A stretch of DNA of 64,000 nucleotides from UMGS1908 sp964432825. GTDB lineage: Bacteria > Bacillota > Clostridia > Christensenellales > UBA1242. Every line of letters begins with the position of its first letter. The stretch's first letter is position 1. Made by a program: the position numbers and the translations under genes. Positions 34,999 to 43,187 of this stretch are shown piece by piece. The DNA lies in the NCBI GenBank assembly GCA_964432825.1, contig CAYSOX010000001.1, forward strand, positions 95,004 through 159,003, given 5' to 3'. The notes beneath the pieces are model-generated. The model saw only the letters and a list, made by a program, of their open reading frames with translations. It did no database searches and had not been told where the DNA came from.

Positions 34999-35040
34999 AA
35001 AGAGGTTTTCAAAAGTTCGTATGAGAACTTCTTTTTTTTG
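34999..35040 (+). terminator. Terminator of greA
   Basis: AAAGAGGTTTTC pairs with GAGAACTTCTTTTT, with inner AAGTTC/GAACTT alternative; followed by T8. Confidence 0.75.
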
Positions 35041-35464
35041 TGTCAATTTTTAAAGAAAGGTTGTTTTTTTACTTTAAAAGACATAAGAAAAATGTTTAAA
35101 ATTTTTCATTTTTAATGCTTTATGAAAATAGTTTATGCTTTTACGATTGGGCTTAAAATTTTTGTAATTGGGGTAAAAGTTATTTCGAAGTTATTTAAAA
35201 GTTCTTGCAGTTAGGTTTTAAAAATTTTTGTGATTTGGTGGAGGTATTTACGGTTAAAATTTAAGGTTTTTATAAATAAATTTTAAAGATTTTAATAGTC
35301 AATGGCTAAAATCTTTTTGCTAAACTTGTTTAAAATTTTATAACTTGAGTTTAATTTTTAAAAATAGTTTAATAGTTTTTTGTGTTGAAAAATAAAGTGT
35401 TAGGCTTACGGCTCAAAACTAAAAAATGTATTAAACTATAAAAAATAAAGATAATAAAAGTATT
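35041..35464. other. Geneless A/T-rich stretch with one hairpin
   Basis: No ORF is supported. AAAGATTTTA...CTAAAATCTTTTT near 35285-35322 forms a ~11-bp stem with a T5 end, possibly a stray terminator. Confidence 0.4.
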
Positions 35465-35830
35465 ATGAAGAAATGGAAGTTTATTGTATTTTCAATAGCA
35501 GTAGGTTTGTTTGTTGGGTTCACAAATGGATTTATGGGGGCGGGAGGTGGAATGCTTCTGGTGCCACTTTTGACATATCTATTTAAATTGGACACCAAAG
35601 TTACGCATAGTACGGCAGTTTTTGTTATCTTGCCAATATGCTTAATTAGTGGAATTACATATATTTTTAAGGGGGTGATAGATTGGAAAATATTGCTTCC
35701 AGTTGCAATTGGTACGGCGGTTGGCGGAGTTGTTGGAACATTCGCTTTGAAAAAACTTAGTGCAAATTGGGTGAATTATATTTTTTATGGGGTAATGATT
35801 TTTTCTGGAGTCTGGATGCTTATAAGGTAG
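35465..35830 (+). CDS. Half-size TauE/SafE-family permease, first of two
   Basis: A 121-residue, four-helix membrane protein. 'GFTNGFMGAGGGMLLVPLLT' (residues ~18-37) is the TauE/SafE repeat signature, with conserved 'HSTAVFVILPICLISGITYI'. Full-length members have two such repeats in one ~250-residue chain; this is one repeat alone and the second is encoded 473 bp downstream. The pair could form a heterodimeric anion/sulfonate exporter. No convincing ribosome site precedes the ATG. Confidence 0.8.
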   Translation: MKKWKFIVFSIAVGLFVGFTNGFMGAGGGMLLVPLLTYLFKLDTKVTHSTAVFVILPICLISGITYIFKGVIDWKILLPVAIGTAVGGVVGTFALKKLSANWVNYIFYGVMIFSGVWMLIR

Positions 35831-36303
35831 GTGGGCAAAAATTGTTTGTTAACAGCCAAGAAAAAAAACAATAAAAAAAGAAAATGAAGGCGGTGCCATC
35901 AAAGTGAAAAAATCAAAGCGAAAAAACAATGTGATTAAAACAACGGCATCAAAATAAGAATTTAAAGCATCAACATAAAAATGAGAAAGTCGAAGCAAGG
36001 ACAAGTAGGCTTGAAAATAAAGGCAGAGACGATAAAAATAATGTGATTAAAGTGCCAACATAAAAACTGAGAAAATAAAAGCGGGAACAAAAACTTAAGG
36101 GGATAAGGCTGTGTTATGAAAAAATTAAAAATTTAAGTAGTAATATATAAAAATGGCAAAATAGAGCAGGAATAGAAAATTAAGGTAAAAAGTGCCTAAA
36201 ACATAAAAATGTTAGGAATGGAGATATAAGAAGTGTTCGAAAAGCCGATTTAAAATTTGTTAGAACTAAAAAATATAAATTAATAAAAGATTTTGAGGGA
36301 AGT
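35831..36303. repeat. Purine-rich spacer with a degenerate ~112-bp internal repeat
   Basis: Very A- and G-rich on the plus strand. AATGTGATTAAA recurs at ~35928 and ~36040, and CAACATAAAAA(C)TGAGAAA at ~35971 and ~36056, so the spacer looks like diverged tandem copies. No ORF longer than a few dozen codons is credible. Confidence 0.5.
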
Positions 36304-36708
36304 ATGAAGTTTGTGTATTATTTATTGATAAGTGTTGTGTCTGGAGTTCTTGCAGGGATGGGAATGGGTGGTGGAACCCTTTTAATTCCTGCTTTAACAT
36401 TGATTATGAAGGTTGACCAACAGTTGGCACAGGCGATTAATTTGCTTGTGTTTGTTCCATGTGCAATTATTTGCTGTGTGATATACTGGAAAAGTAAATT
36501 GATTGATTTTAAAAGTAGTTGGCTTATTGCTGTGGTGTCTTCGTTTGTATCAATAGTTGCGGTTTTGGTTGCGGTGAAATTGAAAAATGAAACGCTTTCA
36601 ATAATATTTGGAATCTTTTTAATTGTTTTAGGTGTTGTGCAATTTATCATAACAATAGTTAACGATTTGAAAAATAAAAAGGGTTATATAAAGCGAAAAC
36701 AAGTTTGA
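36304..36708 (+). CDS. Half-size TauE/SafE-family permease, second of two
   Basis: A 134-residue, four-helix membrane protein whose N-terminal 'GVLAGMGMGGGTLLIPALTL' (residues ~15-34) repeats the TauE/SafE signature seen in the gene at 35465. The basic C-terminus is cytoplasmic. Together the two cover one standard permease. RBS GAGGG upstream of ATG 36304. Confidence 0.8.
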   Translation: MKFVYYLLISVVSGVLAGMGMGGGTLLIPALTLIMKVDQQLAQAINLLVFVPCAIICCVIYWKSKLIDFKSSWLIAVVSSFVSIVAVLVAVKLKNETLSIIFGIFLIVLGVVQFIITIVNDLKNKKGYIKRKQV

Positions 36709-36838
36709 TTTAAAAAAAAAGAAAATTTGCAAATATATCACAATTCGTGTAAAATGTACAAAAATTATTAGACAATCGAAAAATTTTTTGTTATTATTAT
36801 AGTAATTAGAAATCTAATTAAAAGGTGCGGAATTTTAA

Positions 36839-38164
36839 ATGAATACAAAAGTGTATAAATATACAAAAGGAATTGAGGTACCAAAGGTAAATCCTTATAC
36901 CACACGGGGCGAAATAATAACATTAAATACGCCTACCATTTTGGCTGTTCCAATAAAGCAATATAAAGGAACTCCTGCTATTATTATGGTGGAAGAAGGT
37001 GAAAGGGTTGAGGTTGGAACCATCCTTGCAAAGGGCAGAACTTGTACCATTTATTCGCCAACGGCGGGTACGGTTTTGGGGTTTGAAAAGAGACCTTCGG
37101 TGTATGGTGGCAGTTCGGAGCATATAATAATTGAACGCGCGCAAAGTGAGGTTATGAAAAGGCTTCCAGAACTAGATATGGAACAATTAACCCCAGAAAT
37201 TTTAATCAAACGAATTTTTGATGCCGGTATTGTAAACAATGATGGAACACCGCTTTATCAAAAGTTAATTTTAAAGGAAGAAGATAAAGCCGAAGAACTA
37301 GTTGTAAATGCTTGTACCGATGAAATGTTTATGTCAACTTGTGTTGCACTTTTAAATAGTTTGCCAGTAGAAATTATAAGTGGTGCAATATACCTTGCAA
37401 ATTGTATAAAGGTTACCAAAATTAGAATCGTTTTACCTGAGGGGTCAGAAAAATTATTAACTCCATTTTTTGAAACATTAAAAGAATATGATGGGGAATT
37501 TTCTATAAAAGTAGATTATGTAACAAATAGATACCCAGTAGGCGATGAACGAGAATTGGTTTTTGCGTTGACGGGCGGGAAAGAAATTTCTGGCGGAAAA
37601 ACTTCAATGCAATATGGTATGGCAGTCGTAGATTTGGCATGCTGTTATTCGGTTTTTGAAGCAGTTAGTGAAGGGGTTCAAGACACAAGACGGCTTGTAT
37701 CACTCCTTGGTGTTGGTGATGGCGGAAAAGAATGTGTAAATGCGTGGGTTATGGTAGGTACTCCGCTAGATTTTATTTTAAACCAATTACGGCCAACAGA
37801 TGCGGGAAATGTCAAAAAAATAATAGCGGGCGGATTGATGAGAGGTGTCACCGTTGCAGGACTTGAAAGTGCAACTACAAAAACACTAAAAGGTATTGTA
37901 TTTCTAAATGAAGAAGAAAGCAAAACTTTGCCCGAACTTGATTGTATAGGTTGTGGCAGATGTGCAGATGTTTGCCCACGAAGACTTCTTCCAGAACAGA
38001 TTGAGCAATATGTTCTAAATCAAGATTTTGTTGCTTGCAAAAAGTTTGGTGCCGAATATTGTACTAGATGTGGTGCTTGTGCATACATTTGTCCAAGTAG
38101 ACGAAATTTGGTTCAAAGAATAGTGTTTGGAGCACAAACGATAAAGGATAAGGGGGTTAAGTAA
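36839..38164 (+). CDS. rnfC: RnfC-like subunit, Fe-S motifs kept, NADH/FMN loop degenerate
   Basis: A 441-residue RnfC homologue. The N-terminal barrel-sandwich part ('VGTILAKGRTCTIYSPTAGT') and two [4Fe-4S] motifs are intact: C369-x2-C372-x2-C375-x3-C379 and C408-x2-C411-x2-C414-x3-C418. At the place of the Gly-rich loop (usually GIVGLGGAxFPxxxK) it reads 'AGIVNNDGTPLYQKL' (129-143), and NGAECEPY is 'NACTDEMF' (157-164). In family members these bind FMN and NADH, so electron entry from NADH is doubtful. First gene of a six-gene operon; start at AAAGGTG-x-ATG. Confidence 0.85.
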   Translation: MNTKVYKYTKGIEVPKVNPYTTRGEIITLNTPTILAVPIKQYKGTPAIIMVEEGERVEVGTILAKGRTCTIYSPTAGTVLGFEKRPSVYGGSSEHIIIERAQSEVMKRLPELDMEQLTPEILIKRIFDAGIVNNDGTPLYQKLILKEEDKAEELVVNACTDEMFMSTCVALLNSLPVEIISGAIYLANCIKVTKIRIVLPEGSEKLLTPFFETLKEYDGEFSIKVDYVTNRYPVGDERELVFALTGGKEISGGKTSMQYGMAVVDLACCYSVFEAVSEGVQDTRRLVSLLGVGDGGKECVNAWVMVGTPLDFILNQLRPTDAGNVKKIIAGGLMRGVTVAGLESATTKTLKGIVFLNEEESKTLPELDCIGCGRCADVCPRRLLPEQIEQYVLNQDFVACKKFGAEYCTRCGACAYICPSRRNLVQRIVFGAQTIKDKGVK

Positions 38165-38167
38165 TTA

Positions 38168-39094
38168 ATGGAAAACAATAATATAGTTTCGTTCTCCCCA
38201 CATATTAAAGGTGCAGAAAATATTAATAGAATTTACATAACACTCAGTATAGCAATTGCACCGGCAATTGTGTTAGGTTGGGTGTTTTATGGCTTTAATG
38301 CGATATTAATTACATTGCTATGTGCTATAGCCACAATGGGGTATGATATTGTTTATAATTTAATTAAAACAAAGAAGTTTGCAATAACCGATTGGTCGAC
38401 ACTTTATACTGCACTTTTAATTTCGGCGACTATGCCGGCTGGAATTCCTTGTTGGTATCCAATACTAGGTTCGTTGATTGCCGAATTTGTGATAAAGCGG
38501 ATTTCTGGAAGAGGCAAACATTTTGTTAGTCCAGTTTGCGTTGCAGCTATCATAACGCTTATAGGATTTTCGGGAGCCTTAGCATCTTATTTAACGGTTT
38601 TCAAACATGTAAAAACTAGCGAAAGTTTGATTGTTTTATTACACAATGGTGAAATGCCTAGTGGTGGTTTTACAAAGGTGTTGTTTGGATTAACTGCTGG
38701 TGGTATTGGTGAAGTTTCGGTATTGTTTTTATTGATTGGCGGTGTCGGGCTTTGTGTTATGAAAGAAATTGATTATAAGGTGCCTGCGATTTATCTTGGG
38801 ACGGTTTTGATTTTATCTATGATTTTCTTTGGGTTTGGGAAAGGGTTCTATTATCTATTCTCAGGCGGTGCAGTGCTTTGTGGATTTTTCCTATTAACAG
38901 ATTTTGCGGTATGTCCAAAATCTTTGGTTGAAAAATGTGTATATTCCGTTCTTGCTGGACTTTTAACTGTTCTTATGTGGAAGTTCGCAAAAAATTATAT
39001 GCTTGGAGCATATTACGCAACAATGATAGCGGGAGTTGTTGCTAGTGCAACAAGAGGATTATATAGACCTAAAATTACAGGGGAGATAAAATAA
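38168..39094 (+). CDS. rnfD: RnfD-like membrane subunit lacking the flavinylation threonine
   Basis: A 308-residue protein with about eight to nine TM helices. 'SFSPHIKGAENINRIY' near the N-terminus and 'GGIGEVSVLFLLIGGVG' match RnfD. The covalent-FMN motif (S/T-x-A-T-P-L in family members) aligns with 'KTSESLIVLL' (149-158), where the acceptor Thr is Glu. The conserved NPAxxGR helix is 'SPVCVAAI'. It starts four bases after rnfC and its stop shares a base with the next start. Confidence 0.82.
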   Translation: MENNNIVSFSPHIKGAENINRIYITLSIAIAPAIVLGWVFYGFNAILITLLCAIATMGYDIVYNLIKTKKFAITDWSTLYTALLISATMPAGIPCWYPILGSLIAEFVIKRISGRGKHFVSPVCVAAIITLIGFSGALASYLTVFKHVKTSESLIVLLHNGEMPSGGFTKVLFGLTAGGIGEVSVLFLLIGGVGLCVMKEIDYKVPAIYLGTVLILSMIFFGFGKGFYYLFSGGAVLCGFFLLTDFAVCPKSLVEKCVYSVLAGLLTVLMWKFAKNYMLGAYYATMIAGVVASATRGLYRPKITGEIK

Positions 39095-39270
39095 TGAAAT
39101 TTAAGAAAATATTATCTGCTTGGCTATGTCTTATGTTTTTTGCGTTGTTATGTATTTCAATTATGCTTGTCACAAATGTGGCATTCAATAAAGATTCAAG
39201 TTCAGACTATTTTAGTAGATATCGAACATTTGAGTTTAAGCAGACTACAGGGGGTGAGGTAAATGACTAA
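39094..39270 (+). CDS. Membrane stub in the rnfG position
   Basis: A 58-residue protein: one TM helix (residues ~8-28), then a short Ser/Asp/Tyr-rich tail ending TTGGEVND. It starts at ATG 39094 within the rnfD stop (taATG) and overlaps the rnfE start by 8 bases, so it is held in a tight coupled operon. RnfG normally has ~200 residues: one TM helix plus an FMN-binding domain with an S/T-G-A-T flavinylation site. Only the helix remains. The conserved overlaps argue that it is a real, retained gene rather than decay. Confidence 0.75.
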   Translation: MKFKKILSAWLCLMFFALLCISIMLVTNVAFNKDSSSDYFSRYRTFEFKQTTGGEVND

Positions 39271-40003
39271 ACATAGCAATCAATCGCTAAGCCCAATTGC
39301 CTTTTATGGTATAGGCTTGGCACCAATTGTTTTATTATGTTCAACGATTTTAGATGCGTTGAAGTTTAGTGCGGTGTTGTTGGTTTGTATGGCGCTTTGC
39401 AATTTATTGTATTTTGCATTTAAACCAATTGTTAAAAATTCGGTTAGAATTCCGTGTTATGTATTGCTGATTATTGGAATTGAGTACCTGATAGATTCTG
39501 TTCTTTCAGAATTTGTGGTTAAAGACACAACGGCGATTGTGGATTTTGTTTCGTATTTATTCTCAGCAACGGTAATCATTTATATGTTTGAAACTTCAAG
39601 CAAGGTTAAAAAGTTTAATGAGTCAATGCTAGACTGTGTGATGATGGCAGGCGAGTATGCAATGTGCTTGGTTGTTGTTGGACTAGTTCGGGAATTTTTA
39701 GGGTTTGGAACATTGTTTGGGGCGCGTATATTTAAAAGCGGGATTCCGTTTTTCGTTTCAAATGCTGGAGGCGTGTTTGTAACACTTATGTATGTGTTTG
39801 TTTATTCAATATTAACTGCAAATATCGGCAAAAAGAGAGTTGCATATAACGGCTTGGTGGATAGATATGAATTATTCTTAGAAGATAAATTTATGGAACT
39901 TACACCAATGAAGTCGATTGATGAGTTGGTTAGTGAAAACGAGCAAAATGTTGGTGAGGCAAGCGACACGGTTCAAACTTCTGCAAATGAGGAGGTTAGA
40001 TAA
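39263..40003 (+). CDS. rnfE: RnfE-like membrane subunit lacking Cys ligands
   Basis: A 246-residue, six-TM protein. 'NSVRIPCYVLLIIGIEYLID' and 'LVREFLGFGTLFGARIF' are strong RnfE/NqrD landmarks. The helix-1 motif GLCP, whose Cys ligates the intramembrane [2Fe-2S] cluster, is 'GLAP' (Ala20). The second ligand motif (VVNCIILGRAE) aligns with 'SATVIIYMFET', also without Cys. A charged C-terminal tail (~45 residues) is extra. Its stop shares a base with rnfA. Confidence 0.82.
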   Translation: MTKHSNQSLSPIAFYGIGLAPIVLLCSTILDALKFSAVLLVCMALCNLLYFAFKPIVKNSVRIPCYVLLIIGIEYLIDSVLSEFVVKDTTAIVDFVSYLFSATVIIYMFETSSKVKKFNESMLDCVMMAGEYAMCLVVVGLVREFLGFGTLFGARIFKSGIPFFVSNAGGVFVTLMYVFVYSILTANIGKKRVAYNGLVDRYELFLEDKFMELTPMKSIDELVSENEQNVGEASDTVQTSANEEVR

Positions 40004-40563
40004 TGGATTACACAAGTTTTTTAGGCGTGCTAATTGCGGGACTTCTTGCAGATAATTGTTTGGTTGCAAATTGTACGGGTGTGGATGTCACATTAATGCA
40101 AACTAAGTCGTTTAAAAATGCATCCATTTATAGTTTGATAATATTTGCGGTAACACTTGCATCGGCGATAACAATGTCGATTTGTTCTAGTATATTGGCA
40201 TTTTATGGGTTGCATAACCTAGCGTTTTTGATTTCAATGGTTGTGGTTGCCGTTTTTGTGCAGATAGCAGAATTTGTTTGCCAAAAGGTTTGTCCAATAT
40301 TTATAAAACAAACAAAATATTTTGTTCCAATTCTTGCGGGTACGGAAATGATGTTTATGGTAGGACTACTATCTGCATCAATAAGTTTTGGATATATGCT
40401 ACTGTATGTATTATTTAACGGAATTGGTGTGTGGCTTGTATTGCTTGCGATTGCTGGAATCAAAAAGAATTTTACACATTTTGATACAAAAGAAAATCAC
40501 AAGGGGCTAGTTTTAAGTTTAACAATTGTATTTGTGCTTGCATTAATTTTTAGTGCATTTTAG
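40003..40563 (+). CDS. rnfA: RnfA-like membrane subunit
   Basis: A 186-residue, six-TM protein, length as in RnfA. 'LIAGLLADNCLVANCTGVDV' aligns with the VNNFVLSxFLGICPFLGV region; Cys24 may match the family ligand. The second ligand site, usually TNCAVLG, is 'AGTEMMFMVG' without Cys. 'SFGYMLLYVLFNGIGVWLVL' near the C-terminus matches the fold. With RnfE lacking its Cys, a bridging cluster is unlikely. Confidence 0.82.
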   Translation: MDYTSFLGVLIAGLLADNCLVANCTGVDVTLMQTKSFKNASIYSLIIFAVTLASAITMSICSSILAFYGLHNLAFLISMVVVAVFVQIAEFVCQKVCPIFIKQTKYFVPILAGTEMMFMVGLLSASISFGYMLLYVLFNGIGVWLVLLAIAGIKKNFTHFDTKENHKGLVLSLTIVFVLALIFSAF

Positions 40564-40573
40564 GAGAAAAATA

Positions 40574-41395
40574 ATGAAAGTTATTCAATTGATGGTGTTT
40601 TTAATTGGTTTACTTGCATCGCTATCGCTTATATATTTGATAGTGTATTTATGCTTTTCAAAGAAGAAAGAAAGTTTAGAGGCGGATATAGTCAAAAAGG
40701 CGGTCGATGGAAAACCAGACTGCAAAAAGTGTGGTGCAAACTGTACTAAGTTTGCAGAAGGATTAAAGACTGGGGAGTTTGATTTAAAGGATTGCCCAAA
40801 ACTTTCTAATGAAAAAAAAGAAGAGATTAAAGAGGCTTTTGAATTGACAGCCGAAACTTCGGGAGATAAAGTTGCCTTCGTTTTTTGTAAGGGCGGAAAT
40901 AGAGCAAGCGAAGACTTTAATTATCAAGGTGAGCAAAGTTGTGCGTTTATGAACAGAATGTATAATGGTGTGAAAAATTGCAAATATGCATGTCTTGGGT
41001 GTATGGATTGTGCAAAGGTTTGCCCAACGATGGCAATTTATAAAAATGAGATGGGCGTTGCTGAAATTGATAGAAGTATGTGTATAGGTTGTGGCGAATG
41101 TGCAAAGGTTTGTCCAGACAAATTAATAAAAATGATACCATTAGACCAAGAGGTTGTGACTGCATGTAAATATTGCATCAACAACCAATACAATGCAGAT
41201 ATTAACAATGTTTGTTCAGTAGGTTGCAATAAGTGTGGGAATTGTGTATCGGTTTGCCCAACAGGTGCTTTAACATTTAAAGACAATAGCGAACTTGTTT
41301 TTGATAAATCAAAGTGTACCAATTGTTATGAATGTGTAAAAGCATGTCCTAATGGCACAATAGTGAAGACTGTAACCGATTTTGATAAAATTTAA
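40574..41395 (+). CDS. rnfB: RnfB-like polyferredoxin subunit
   Basis: ATG 40574 is preferred (TAGGAGAAAAATA upstream). The 273-residue product has an N-terminal TM helix (~5-27), a Cys cluster 'CKKCGANCTKFAEGL' for the first [4Fe-4S], the linker 'VFCKGGNRASEDFNYQGEQS', and four ferredoxin-type CxxCxxCxxxCP motifs ('CLGCMDCAKVCP', 'CIGCGECAKVCP', 'CNKCGNCVSVCP', 'CTNCYECVKACP'). This soluble face of the complex normally exchanges electrons with ferredoxin and looks functional, unlike the flavin and membrane parts. Confidence 0.88.
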   Translation: MKVIQLMVFLIGLLASLSLIYLIVYLCFSKKKESLEADIVKKAVDGKPDCKKCGANCTKFAEGLKTGEFDLKDCPKLSNEKKEEIKEAFELTAETSGDKVAFVFCKGGNRASEDFNYQGEQSCAFMNRMYNGVKNCKYACLGCMDCAKVCPTMAIYKNEMGVAEIDRSMCIGCGECAKVCPDKLIKMIPLDQEVVTACKYCINNQYNADINNVCSVGCNKCGNCVSVCPTGALTFKDNSELVFDKSKCTNCYECVKACPNGTIVKTVTDFDKI

Positions 41396-41486
41396 AAAAA
41401 ACAAAAAAAACTATATACTTTTTGGTTTAAATATGTTATAATAAATGCGTTAAATGGGGGAAGTCTAGTTTTTTTAGGAGAATAAT

Positions 41487-43004
41487 ATGGAAAAAATCGC
41501 ATTTATAGAAATCAATAATTATATGGCAAAATTAATTATAGCCGAAACAAAAACCAATGCAATGTTTAATATTGTAACTAAAAGAGTGGTTCCGGTGGAT
41601 TTGGGTCAAGATTTCGAAAAAGACCATTTTTTCAAACGTCCTCAAATTGATAGGGCAATTGATGTTTTAAAGCAATTTAAACAGACTTGCAATATGTATG
41701 GGGTTGAAAAGTCACATACTATTGGAACTTTTTTAAGTGAGTTAAAACCAAAAAATCTTAATAGTTTTATAGATGAGGTTTATACAAAGTGCGGGTTTAA
41801 GTTGGATTTTTGTGATGAAACCGAACAGGCAAATGCCTTGTTTAAGGGAACAATTGCAACGGTTGATTCAAACAAAGCATTTGCGTGCTTATTAGAGCAA
41901 GATTCATTAAGATTGGTGCAATACAATAGAAGAGGTGTTGTAAATTCTGCAACATTCTCATTTGGACCAATTACATTATTACAGAATTTTTCTAAAGAAG
42001 AATATAGTGAAGATAAAAGACTTGAGGCAATTTCTAGTTATATAGATGCCCAACTAAAAACAATTGAGTGGGTAGACGATGTAAAAACTTTAAAGTTTGT
42101 TGGTGTGGGTAGATATTTTGAAGACTTATCTAAAATGGTTATGAAATACAAAAAATATCCATTTAATCGTTCTCATGATTTTGAGATGAATAAAGAGGAT
42201 ATGGACCATATTATAAATCAAGTTCTTCAAATGGGACTAGACGACACAAAGAAACTAAAGAATTTGGATGATGGAAGAGTTGATGCTTTTGTTGTTGCAT
42301 TAACAATTATGCAAAAGTTATTTGCTATGTTTGAAACTGAAAAGGTTGTTATATCTAAAAATGGAGTGCTAGAGGGGCGTATTTTAGAAAAATCAATAGT
42401 GCTAAATCAAGAAAAACCAATAATTGATATTTTGGAACTAGGAATCACTGGTGCTACAATGAACTTAGAGGAGCGTCAGCAACAACATTCAAAGCAAGTT
42501 GCAATGCTTAGTACAATAATTTTTAGGGAATTAAAAGTTGTTCATAAACTTCCAAAAGCATATTTGAAAGTTTTAAAAGTGGCAGGTGCATTACACGATT
42601 TAGGATATGTTATAAACTATTATAAACATTCGGCTCATAGTGCATATGCAATTTTAAATAAAGAAATATTAGGACTTACACATAGAGAGCAAATTTTGGC
42701 ATCTTTCGTTGCATCACTTCATCATGGAGAAGAAATAGATATTGCCAATTGGATTAAATATCAAGGTTTGTTTGAAGAAGATGATGCGATAGCCGTTAAA
42801 AAGATGGGTACAATGTTACGGCTTGCTGAATGCTTTGATATAGGGATGAATAATGTTATCACCGATATTCATTGCGATATATTAGGGGATAGTGTCATAT
42901 TCAAGACCGAAAGTGAGGGCGATAAATCATTTGAGTTGTCCGAAGCAAGGCTTATGGAAAAATCATTTGAACAATTATTCAAAAAGAGACTTGAAATTTT
43001 GTAA
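41487..43004 (+). CDS. Ppx/GppA-like protein with HD domain, phosphate loops degenerate
   Basis: A 505-residue two-part protein. Residues 1-300 follow the Ppx/GppA ASKHA fold, but the first phosphate loop (usually DxGSNSxR) is 'IEINNYMAKLII' and the second (usually DIGGGSTE) is 'ACLLEQDSLRLVQ'. Residues ~320-505 form an HD domain: 'VAGALHDLGYVINYYKHSAH', 'ASLHHGE', 'RLAECFDIG'. Ppx/GppA enzymes hydrolyse polyphosphate or pppGpp; loss of both Gly-rich loops suggests a different ligand, with activity perhaps resting in the HD domain. RBS TTAGGAG. Confidence 0.75.
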   Translation: MEKIAFIEINNYMAKLIIAETKTNAMFNIVTKRVVPVDLGQDFEKDHFFKRPQIDRAIDVLKQFKQTCNMYGVEKSHTIGTFLSELKPKNLNSFIDEVYTKCGFKLDFCDETEQANALFKGTIATVDSNKAFACLLEQDSLRLVQYNRRGVVNSATFSFGPITLLQNFSKEEYSEDKRLEAISSYIDAQLKTIEWVDDVKTLKFVGVGRYFEDLSKMVMKYKKYPFNRSHDFEMNKEDMDHIINQVLQMGLDDTKKLKNLDDGRVDAFVVALTIMQKLFAMFETEKVVISKNGVLEGRILEKSIVLNQEKPIIDILELGITGATMNLEERQQQHSKQVAMLSTIIFRELKVVHKLPKAYLKVLKVAGALHDLGYVINYYKHSAHSAYAILNKEILGLTHREQILASFVASLHHGEEIDIANWIKYQGLFEEDDAIAVKKMGTMLRLAECFDIGMNNVITDIHCDILGDSVIFKTESEGDKSFELSEARLMEKSFEQLFKKRLEIL

Positions 43005-43187
43005 TAGAAGTTATACTAAAAAGTTCGTTTTTTAGAATACTTGAAACTTATAAAATTTAAATATTCAGAGATTAAAATTGTTGATTTTTAAAATTAGGGT
43101 GCAAAAAATAAAGGAAATATAAAATATATATATAATCTTAATTATAAGACAGGTTCGGGGAAATTTTAATTACAGGAGATGGGTTAA

